Source of the DNA: Caryophanales bacterium
Lineage (GTDB): Bacteria; Bacillota_I; Bacilli_A; RFN20; CAG-826
Assembly (NCBI GenBank): GCA_028726925.1
Contig: JAQYPI010000088.1
Location: forward strand, 1-6,676
Length of the DNA stretch: 6,676 bases
Direction: 5' to 3'
The number at the start of each line of letters is the position of its first letter. Positions within the stretch are counted from its first letter, which is position 1. This document shows, in pieces, positions 1 to 5,417 of the stretch. Position numbers and translations under genes: made by a program. Under the pieces are notes generated by a model. That model was given only the letters and a program-made list of their open reading frames with translations. It made no database searches and had not been told where the DNA came from.

Positions 1-849
1 CCCTTCAACGAGATCGCCGACGCGATGGGGGACGTCCTCGTCGCCTCCGCTTCGCTCCGACGCGTGAATGAAGTCATTGACGCGGAAAAGGACGTCGACC
101 TCGGGAAGAAATCCCTCGGGGACAAGGTCCTCTCTCTCGAAGCCAAGGACATCACGTTCGGTTACGATTCCTCCCGCGACGTCATCTCGGGCTTCTCCAT
201 CGACATCCGTCCCGGCCACAAGATCGCCCTCGTCGGCACGACCGGATGCGGCAAGACCACGATCATCAACCTCCTAATGCGCTTCTACGACCCGCAAAAA
301 GGCGGCTTCCTCATGAACGGCATCCCCACGCAGGACATCAGCAAGAAGGAAATGCGTTCCCACATCGGCATGGTCCTGCAGGACACGTGGCTCGCGAAAG
401 CAACGATTGCCGAGAACATCGCTTTCGGCAAACCCGATGCAAGCTTTGAAGAAATCCGCGAAGCCGCGAAGAAAGCGCACGCGGACGATTTCATCCGTCA
501 ATTGCCGAAAGGCTACGATACCGTCGTCTCGAACGCGACCGGCCTATCGACGGGGCAAAAGCAGCTGCTCTGCGTCGCCCGCATCCTCTTGCTCCAGCCC
601 GAGATCGTCCTTCTCGACGAGGCGACCTCGAACATCGACCTTCGCACGGAACTCCTCCTAAGCGGGGCTTTCGACGAGCTCATGAAAGGCAAGACGTCCG
701 TCGTCGTCGCCCATCGCCTCTCCACGATTAAAAACGCGGATCTCATCCTCGTGATGAACGGGGGCAAGATCCAGGAGCAAGGCAATTTCGAGGAACTCAT
801 GGCCTTAGATGGCCTTTTCGCAGAACTCTATCGCTCGCAGCTGGCCTGA
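1..849 (+). CDS. ABC exporter, C-terminal ATPase part (5' truncated by window)
   Basis: The reading frame is open from base 1, so the 282 residues seen are the end of a longer protein; the ATG at 25 is internal. Residues 1 to about 40 match the end of the transmembrane domain and linker of an MdlB/LmrD-like exporter. The rest is a complete nucleotide-binding domain: A-loop Tyr55, Walker A GTTGCGKT at 79-86 (Lys85), Q-loop Gln127, signature LSTGQ at 182-186, Walker B IVLLDE at 202-207 with catalytic Glu207, and H-loop His238. It should hydrolyse ATP at the inner membrane face to drive export; the substrate cannot be read. The signature departs from the usual LSGGQ, as often happens in one half of heterodimeric exporters, so a partner gene upstream of the window is likely (inference). 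The TGA at 847-849 is one base from the end of the opposing gene. Confidence 0.93.
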   Translation, partial: PFNEIADAMGDVLVASASLRRVNEVIDAEKDVDLGKKSLGDKVLSLEAKDITFGYDSSRDVISGFSIDIRPGHKIALVGTTGCGKTTIINLLMRFYDPQKGGFLMNGIPTQDISKKEMRSHIGMVLQDTWLAKATIAENIAFGKPDASFEEIREAAKKAHADDFIRQLPKGYDTVVSNATGLSTGQKQLLCVARILLLQPEIVLLDEATSNIDLRTELLLSGAFDELMKGKTSVVVAHRLSTIKNADLILVMNGGKIQEQGNFEELMALDGLFAELYRSQLA

Positions 850-850
850 T

Positions 851-1375
851 TCACCAACGGACGTTTTGGCAAAGACCTTGGGGAACATAGGGACGGACGT
901 ACCATGCCGTCCCTTTTTCTTCGTGATGGAACAAGAAACCGTGATGAAGCAAAAAAGACGCGGCGACGAGGTTCTTGTTCTCAATCAAAGCCACGAAATG
1001 CGTCTCTTTCCGTGCGGAGAGGGCGTCTTGTAACATGAGACTCCCAAGCCCCTTGCCCTGAAGAGAAGGGTCGACGAAAAGGAAGGATAGAAGAGTCAAA
1101 GGGGCCTCCACGCCAAGGCCGTCGAGAAAGGAAAAGTAGGCGCGCGGGGAATCCCCCGGGAAGAGGACGGCTTTCGCGTTCGCGGTGAAGGAATAGGCCC
1201 CGAGGATCTCGCCATGGTTCAAAAGGACGAAAAGGCGCCCCTCCTCGAGGGCGAGGGCGACGCTTCTAGAATCGATCTCCCCGAACCCTTTCTTGGACAA
1301 GGAGGCGTCGACCCTTCGCAAGAGGGAATCGAGGCGTTCTTTCTCTTCGCTTCCCGCTTTCTTGATTTTGAGCAT
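851..1375 (-). CDS. GNAT-family N-acetyltransferase
   Basis: A 174-residue protein, normal length for a single-domain GNAT enzyme that moves an acetyl group from acetyl-CoA to an amine; the acceptor is not predictable. Motif A, which binds the CoA pyrophosphate, is at 101-115: VDPSLQGKGLGSLML, with Gln106-Gly107-x-Gly109-x-Gly111. Motif B is seen as NLVAASFLLHHGF at 135-147, the usual Asn...Ala...Gly-Phe pattern near the end of the fold. No signal peptide or membrane segment is visible, so it is cytosolic. The ATG at 1373-1375 is preceded by an AAAGG-type site about 10 bases upstream, and a TATAAT lies 32 bases upstream. It converges on the exporter gene with a one-base gap, and its 3' end contains that gene's terminator. 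No leftward terminator was found just past its stop. The family call is secure; the function is open. Confidence 0.87.
   Translation of the reverse strand: MLKIKKAGSEEKERLDSLLRRVDASLSKKGFGEIDSRSVALALEEGRLFVLLNHGEILGAYSFTANAKAVLFPGDSPRAYFSFLDGLGVEAPLTLLSFLFVDPSLQGKGLGSLMLQDALSARKETHFVALIENKNLVAASFLLHHGFLFHHEEKGTAWYVRPYVPQGLCQNVRW
889..918 (+). terminator. Intrinsic terminator of the ABC exporter gene, inside the opposing gene
   Basis: AGGGACGG (889-896) pairs with CCGTCCCT (907-914) around a 10-base loop, and the run TTTTT at 914-918 follows. The T-run is only on the + strand side, so it should stop rightward transcription from the exporter gene. It lies within the last codons of the acetyltransferase gene on the other strand (residues about 154-163). 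Confidence 0.8.
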
Positions 1376-1407
1376 TGACCCTAGACCTTTCTCCCGTTTT
1401 GGTTAAG

Positions 1408-1413
1408 ATTATA
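1408..1413 (-). promoter_or_regulatory. Probable -10 box of the acetyltransferase gene
   Basis: Read leftward, 1413-1408 is a perfect TATAAT. Transcription would start near 1401, leaving a leader of about 25 bases. The -35 side is weak (TTTCCT-like, about 16 bases away). A poorer rightward -10 candidate, TAAGAT at 1404-1409, overlaps it and could serve the gene starting at 1450, but no good -35 goes with it. Confidence 0.5.
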
Positions 1414-1449
1414 GGGCAGTAAACGCTTGAGGAAAGGGGGTAACGTTCC

Positions 1450-2973
1450 GTGAAGGATTATCTGTGGATCTATCGTTCCGGCCCCTCGTTCCCGGGCCTC
1501 GTCGTTTCCTTCCTCGGGGATCAATTCCCCGACTTCTATGAAACTTGCCTTTCCCGTTTTTCCGGGGTGCATCGCCTTTTGTTCGCCGAAAATGGGGTGA
1601 CCCTCCCCCTCGATTATCTCCCGACCCCCGCGGAAGAAGTGCGCCTCGAGGATTTTTCCATCCGCGATTGGATCCTCCTTTCCGCGACCACCCTGGACGA
1701 GGAAAACCCGACGAGCCTGTTCCTCGTATCCCGTTTCGATCCGAAATTCTGCCTCGTCCTCGAGCCGAAGGACCTCGACATCCGTTATGAACTCCATGGC
1801 GAAGTCGCGATCGAGGAATTTGACGTCCCCGAGGCGGTCAAGGACTTGCTTGAACAATATGAGCTCATTGTCCCCTCTACCGGGGTCCGCAAAGTCAAAC
1901 CCGTTTCCCTCGATGAGAATCTGCCCGTCCCCGAAGAAGAAGGGGACGCCCTCGACGAGGAAGCCCTTGCCAAAGCAACGAAGAAGACGTTCGAGGCCGC
2001 CAAAAAATATTCGTTCAAGGAAACAAACCCCGTCCTCGAAGAAAAAGGGGACGAAGAAGAGCCTCGCGATGTGGACCTTTCTTCGTTCAAGGCTTCCTTT
2101 CACGGCAACGCGAAGCCGCGCCATATCGGCGGGGTGCCTTATAGACAAAAGGAAGAAACCTCTCCCGAGCCTTCCCCCGTGGATTGGAAATCCATGCAAG
2201 GGGGTTTTGCTTCTTCCAAAAACGAGAAGCCGAAAACCCTCCGCGACGAGCCCGAGCAGGAAGCGGAGGAAGAACCCGCCCCCACGGATTGGGCGTCCTT
2301 AAAAGGTGGTTTCGAATCCCCGCGGAAGCGAAAGCCCAAAACGATATCTCGCCCCGTCAAGGAAACCAAAGAAGAGGCGAAGACGAACGAAGAAAAAGAA
2401 CCGGAAACCGTCGATTGGAAAAGCCTCAAGGGGTCGTTCTCTTCCGAGACGAAACCCAAAACTACTAAGAAGGAAAAAGCCCCCGCGCCGAAGGAAACCT
2501 ATCTTCCTTGTCCGTTCTTTCTTTTCCTCTCGACCCGCCCGGATTTCTGCTCCCTTTATTCCTTGGAACATCCCCGCGGCCTTTTCCCCGCGATCGAGAA
2601 AACGGTCGAGGAAGCCCTCGGAACCCTCCCTTCCCTTTCCCTTCATCCTGACGCCCTTTTCACCCCGGGTCCCGTCCCATCCGGGGATCCTTTCTTGCTT
2701 AGCCTCGAGGCCTTCCGCTTCGAGGACTGGAAGCTTTTGGCCGCCTACGCCAATTCTTATGGCGGGGTCGACACCGCCTTGCTTTGCCGGGTGGACGATC
2801 CAAAGACCTGCATCACCGTGGCCATCGGCCCGGACGAAGCCAAGGTCCTGCGTGTTTCCCTCTCTTCCGGGGCCACCTTCCTCGATCAAGGGGACACTTC
2901 CTTTTCTCATCTCCTTCAGCTTGCGTTCCCGGGTCGTTTCCAAGACGAGGAAGACGCGAAGAAAGGCGAATGA
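1450..2973 (+). CDS. Hypothetical protein with two related end domains and a repeat-bearing charged linker
   Basis: I do not recognise this 507-residue protein. It starts at GTG 1450, nine bases after GGAAAGGGGG (1431-1440). There are three parts. An N-terminal globular domain (about 1-143) and a C-terminal one (about 350-497) appear to be diverged copies: LEDFSIRDWILLSA at 66-79 lines up with LEAFRFEDWKLLAA at 419-432, and RFDPKFC at 95-101 with VDDPKTC at 448-454, at a constant offset of 353. Between them lies a Lys/Glu/Pro-rich, probably disordered linker with four copies of a [VT]D[WL]xS-x-[KQ]-[GA]-[GS]-F motif, at 208, 244, 279 and 321. No signal peptide, membrane helix or enzyme motif is seen. 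The two-domain-plus-linker design suggests a cytosolic scaffold or adaptor (inference). Its TGA abuts the ATG of the Vsr-Nudix gene, so the two are probably co-translated. Confidence 0.85.
   Translation: MKDYLWIYRSGPSFPGLVVSFLGDQFPDFYETCLSRFSGVHRLLFAENGVTLPLDYLPTPAEEVRLEDFSIRDWILLSATTLDEENPTSLFLVSRFDPKFCLVLEPKDLDIRYELHGEVAIEEFDVPEAVKDLLEQYELIVPSTGVRKVKPVSLDENLPVPEEEGDALDEEALAKATKKTFEAAKKYSFKETNPVLEEKGDEEEPRDVDLSSFKASFHGNAKPRHIGGVPYRQKEETSPEPSPVDWKSMQGGFASSKNEKPKTLRDEPEQEAEEEPAPTDWASLKGGFESPRKRKPKTISRPVKETKEEAKTNEEKEPETVDWKSLKGSFSSETKPKTTKKEKAPAPKETYLPCPFFLFLSTRPDFCSLYSLEHPRGLFPAIEKTVEEALGTLPSLSLHPDALFTPGPVPSGDPFLLSLEAFRFEDWKLLAAYANSYGGVDTALLCRVDDPKTCITVAIGPDEAKVLRVSLSSGATFLDQGDTSFSHLLQLAFPGRFQDEEDAKKGE
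2071..2463 (+). repeat. Four-copy short motif in the linker of the 507-residue protein
   Basis: The coded copies are VDLSSFKASFHGNAKPR (residue 208), VDWKSMQGGFASSKNEKPKT (244), TDWASLKGGFESPRKRKPKT (279) and VDWKSLKGSFSSETKPKT (321). They sit 35-42 residues apart. The Asp-Trp...Gly-Phe core and a trailing KPK-T are kept while the stretches between are merely charged, which looks like a docking motif repeated in a disordered chain. The first copy is the most diverged. Confidence 0.75.
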
Positions 2974-3918
2974 ATGGCCGTCCGCTCGAAAGAAGTCACT
3001 TCCCGCATCATGTCCGCCATCCGCGGGAAAAACACGGGAATCGAGAAAGCCCTGCGCAAGGCCCTGACCGAGAAAGGGGTCCGTTATCGCCTGTATTCTT
3101 CCAAGGTCTTCGGCCATCCAGATCTTTGTTTGCCACGCCTTAAGATCGCGATTTTCTGCGATTCCGAGTTTTGGCATGGCTACCACTTCGAGGAGAACGA
3201 AGCCAAGATTAAGACGAATCGAGACTATTGGATCCCGAAAATCAAAGCCAACATCGCTCGCGACAAGATCGTGAACGCGACTTTGACGGGCGAAGGGTAT
3301 ACCGTCTTGCGTTATTGGGGGCATGAGATCGAGACGAATCTCGATGCCGTTGTCGCTTCCATCCTCGAAACCATCAAGAAGAAAGAAGAAGTCCTTCGTC
3401 AAAAGGAAGCCATCGCTTCCCGCACCACCCTTTGCTATATCGAGCGAGGCGACGAATACCTTTTCCTTCACCGCGTGAAGAAGGAAAAAGACGTGAATGC
3501 CGGAAAATATATCGGGGTCGGGGGCCATATCGAGCCCGGGGAGTCCCCCGTCGCCTGCATGAAGCGCGAGATTCTCGAAGAGACCGGGCTCCGCGTGAAG
3601 AAATACGCCTACCTCGGCAAAATCGATTTCCTGAACGACCTTTATCCGCCTGAACGCATGTACCTTTACAAGGTCACAGCGTTTGAAGGCGAGCTCTCCT
3701 CCTGCGACGAAGGGGACCTCGTTTGGGTAAAGAAGAACGTAATGATGAACCTGAACTTATGGGAAGGTGACCGCATTTTCTTGCCGCTTCTAGAAAGCGA
3801 ACACGAAAAACCGTTCCAGTTGGACCTCCATTATTCCGGGGATGTCCTCGTCACGTCTGTCGGCCCTTATTTCGAAAGGCCGCGGAAAGAGACGAAAAAG
3901 AAAAAGAGGAAGTCCTGA
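2974..3918 (+). CDS. Fusion: Vsr-like mismatch endonuclease + MTH1-type Nudix hydrolase
   Basis: A 314-residue protein of two complete domains. Residues 1-135 match the very-short-patch-repair (Vsr) endonuclease fold: MSAIRGKNTGIEKALRKAL, catalytic Asp50 in FGHPDLCLP, Glu24, and FWHG at 66-69, equal to the intercalating Phe-Trp and the His69 of E. coli Vsr. The four zinc ligands of E. coli Vsr (Cys66, His71, Cys73, Cys117) are not conserved here. Residues 149-295 are a Nudix hydrolase: the box G184-x5-E190-x7-R198-E-I-L-E-E-T-G-L206 is perfect, and NLNLWEGDRIFL (259-270) is typical of the MTH1-like 8-oxo-dGTP diphosphatases of Bacillota. There is no Met between residues 14 and 195, so no separate ATG start for the second domain. 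AAAGG (2962-2966) lies seven bases before the ATG, inside the previous gene. Expected role: nicking at mismatches plus cleaning of oxidised nucleotides (inference). No cytosine methyltransferase, the usual Vsr partner, is in view. Confidence 0.9.
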   Translation: MAVRSKEVTSRIMSAIRGKNTGIEKALRKALTEKGVRYRLYSSKVFGHPDLCLPRLKIAIFCDSEFWHGYHFEENEAKIKTNRDYWIPKIKANIARDKIVNATLTGEGYTVLRYWGHEIETNLDAVVASILETIKKKEEVLRQKEAIASRTTLCYIERGDEYLFLHRVKKEKDVNAGKYIGVGGHIEPGESPVACMKREILEETGLRVKKYAYLGKIDFLNDLYPPERMYLYKVTAFEGELSSCDEGDLVWVKKNVMMNLNLWEGDRIFLPLLESEHEKPFQLDLHYSGDVLVTSVGPYFERPRKETKKKKRKS

Positions 3919-3938
3919 TTAACGGAATCGGAACTTCC
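3895..3938 (-). terminator. Leftward intrinsic terminator across the convergent junction
   Basis: GGAAGTCC (3908-3915) pairs with GGAACTTCC (3930-3938, A3932 bulged) around a 14-base loop. Read leftward, the stem is followed by T-C-TTTTT-C-TTTTT (3907-3895). It would end transcription of the leftward AlbA_2 gene just past its stop, and it lies partly inside the last codons of the Vsr-Nudix gene, whose lysine codons 308-311 are the complement of the T-tract. Confidence 0.65.
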
Positions 3939-5289
3939 CTTTGCCTTGGCCCTTCACGGGCCTTATTTTTTTGGCTTTTTGCAATTTCTTGATCATCTGG
4001 GTCGCGGTCGCAGGGCTCACGCCGGTGGCATCCATGAGATCGCCCCTCCCGAACACCTCGTCCCCGGATTTCTTCTTGAATTCGCGGATCTTTCCCGCGA
4101 TCTCTTCTTTGAAGAGGGGAAGGAGGCTTTCGTAGAAGGCATCCTTTTCCCTTTTCTTGCTTTCCCTGGGAGAAGGAGCCGGGGCCTTGGGTTTAGCAAA
4201 CCGCAAGGAGGAAAGGGTCGCATTGGCCTCGAAATCACTTTGGATGGAATAAGCGGGGAAGGGGGAAGAAAGAACATCGCGCATCCCGCGAAGGACGCCG
4301 ATTCCGATCGAGAGGAACCATCTTTGCAGAAGAGGATGACGGCAAGAAGGGAGGCCAAGGCGCCCAGAATCGAGGCAAATGCCGGCATTTCGAGCGAGGA
4401 TTTCCTCGGAAGAAACCTCGATGACAAGCGGGTTTTCTTCGTTGTAGTCCGCGTTTTGGATGGCGTTTAGCAATAGTTCACCGACCTCGATAGACGCCTG
4501 TTCCCCGAAGGTTTTCTTAACGCAATCTAAGGCAAGGCGCTGGAAGGAAAAGAGGTTGCCTGGGCAATCTCCCATGCTCGAAGAAACGATTTCTTGCCTC
4601 CCTTTCCCGTTGACGATGAGGCGCAGCTCGAAAGAAGGGAAGCAGCGGCGAATCGCTTCCTCTTTCCCGAGGAAAAGGAGCCCCGCTTCCGTGCACGAGC
4701 CATCTTCGGAAAGGAGAGACAAGCGCTTTGCAAACTCGCTTGGCGTCGCGAAACGGAATTGGTTATGACGGGCTTCGAATTCTTTGCGGAATAAACGGAA
4801 ACTCGCCTCGTCAAAATCGAAAAAGGAAGTGGAGGGAACAGGACGCGAATCGGCTTCCATAGGGCGTGCGATATCGGTCAGCGATTGCCGTGCCTTCTCC
4901 GGCATCGGGACGATCTTCCCGTTTTCGAAAAAATAGCAAAGGCCCGCGAAGCTCACCGGTTTGTCCTTTCCCTCGGCTTCTTGGACGAAGAGGCATAAAG
5001 CTTTCTTTCCCCCTTCCTCCAGCGAAAGGAAATCCCTTGAGGAGACGCGATGGAAGGAAAGCCGCGGATCCTGCGAAAGCAAAGCATGCAAGGAAGCAAG
5101 CAAGGCGTCTGGATTCTTTAGGCCCTCGACCTCGTATCCGTTCTCGTTTTCTTTGATGCCGAAGTATAATACGACTCCGCCATCGTTCATCCCGGCCGAA
5201 ACCGCTTCGAGAACACGCAATTCGAATAATTCATTTTCTTCGATAAATACGTGGTTTTTACTGAATCTAAAGCCAGGAATGTCTTTCAT
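3919..5289 (-). CDS. AlbA_2/Schlafen-type putative ATP-binding regulator with winged helix
   Basis: A 456-residue protein built like the 'divergent AAA / RecG-like' transcriptional regulators. The N-terminal AlbA_2 domain (about 15-140) shows the hallmark MNDGGVVLYFGIKENENG at 34-51, where the family has an AFANTDGG...GV pattern. A middle segment ATPSEFAKRLSLL...TEAGLLFLGK (181-209) and VGELLLNAIQNADY (269-282) with ARNAGIC (299-305) match the HATPase_c_4 part, where related proteins carry LxNAIxHxDY. The C-terminus (about 408-447) is a winged helix: GRGDLMDATGVSPATATQMI then a basic wing, so it should bind DNA. A basic linker at 367-384 precedes it. The ATG at 5289 follows AGAAGAAAG by eight bases. 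It is transcribed from an AT-rich region with repeats that could be its own operator (inference). Its 3' end abuts the Vsr-Nudix stop. Its targets are unknown; these proteins occur as stand-alone regulators and in defence loci. Confidence 0.85.
   Translation of the reverse strand: MKDIPGFRFSKNHVFIEENELFELRVLEAVSAGMNDGGVVLYFGIKENENGYEVEGLKNPDALLASLHALLSQDPRLSFHRVSSRDFLSLEEGGKKALCLFVQEAEGKDKPVSFAGLCYFFENGKIVPMPEKARQSLTDIARPMEADSRPVPSTSFFDFDEASFRLFRKEFEARHNQFRFATPSEFAKRLSLLSEDGSCTEAGLLFLGKEEAIRRCFPSFELRLIVNGKGRQEIVSSSMGDCPGNLFSFQRLALDCVKKTFGEQASIEVGELLLNAIQNADYNEENPLVIEVSSEEILARNAGICLDSGRLGLPSCRHPLLQRWFLSIGIGVLRGMRDVLSSPFPAYSIQSDFEANATLSSLRFAKPKAPAPSPRESKKREKDAFYESLLPLFKEEIAGKIREFKKKSGDEVFGRGDLMDATGVSPATATQMIKKLQKAKKIRPVKGQGKGKFRFR
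3948..3972 (+). terminator. Rightward intrinsic terminator of the 1450-3918 unit, inside the opposing gene
   Basis: GGCCC (3948-3952), loop TTCAC, GGGCC (3958-3962), then TTA and seven Ts (3966-3972). It lies 30 bases past the Vsr-Nudix stop and inside codons 440-448 of the AlbA_2-type gene on the other strand (coded KKIRPVKGQ). The stem is short but all G-C, and the T-run is long. Confidence 0.72.
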
Positions 5290-5315
5290 AAGTTTATCTT
5301 TCTTCTCATCATCAA

Positions 5316-5344
5316 AGTATAGGAATGTATAACGGAAAATACAA
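5316..5344 (-). promoter_or_regulatory. Candidate promoter of the AlbA_2-type gene
   Basis: Read leftward: TTGTAT at 5344-5339, a 17-base spacer, then TATACT at 5321-5316. The start would be near 5309, giving a leader of about 20 bases before the ATG at 5289. The -10 box is good and the -35 box is partial. One AATGTAT repeat lies in the spacer and another just outside the -35 box. Confidence 0.5.
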
Positions 5345-5372
5345 GAGAATGTATGAGGCCAATGTATGATTT
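5322..5372 (+). repeat. Three AATGTAT direct repeats in the divergent region, possible operator
   Basis: Copies are at 5324-5330 (GGAATGTATAAC), 5348-5354 (AGAATGTATGAGG) and 5361-5367 (CCAATGTATGATT). Copies two and three share the nine bases AATGTATGA, 13 bases apart; the first is 24 bases before the second. They overlap the candidate leftward promoter and a candidate rightward -10 box. The neighbouring gene product has a winged helix, so autoregulation is a reasonable guess. Confidence 0.5.
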
Positions 5373-5397
5373 TTATCCTTTGGTTTTCTCTAGGAGG
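5365..5397 (+). promoter_or_regulatory. Weak -10 box and strong but distant ribosome site for the gene at 5418
   Basis: TATGAT at 5365-5370 is a fair -10 box with no good -35 box. AGGAGG at 5392-5397 is a full ribosome site but lies 20 bases from the first usable ATG (5418); the frame has a TAG at 5391-5393 and no ATG, GTG or TTG in between. TATAAT at 5414-5419 overlaps that ATG. Confidence 0.3.
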
Positions 5398-5417
5398 AAC
5401 GGGCTGTTTGGCCTATA

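Noticed and set aside
801..816. GGCC-loop-GGCC hairpin followed by TTTT near the end of the exporter gene
   Set aside because: The stem is only four bases and lies before the stop codon; the better hairpin at 889-914 explains termination.
1381..2199. Leftward open frame of 272 codons opposite the start of the 507-residue protein
   Set aside because: Antisense shadow with no recognisable domain; it would also cover the divergent promoter gap.
2299..3528. Long leftward open frame (409 codons) opposite the 507-residue protein and the fusion gene
   Set aside because: It is an antisense shadow of GC-rich coding sequence: no domain, no ribosome site, and both + strand genes have clear coding features.
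3861..3882. CGGCC...GGCCG inverted repeat in the Vsr-Nudix gene
   Set aside because: Short stem, no T-run on either side, and within conserved coding sequence.
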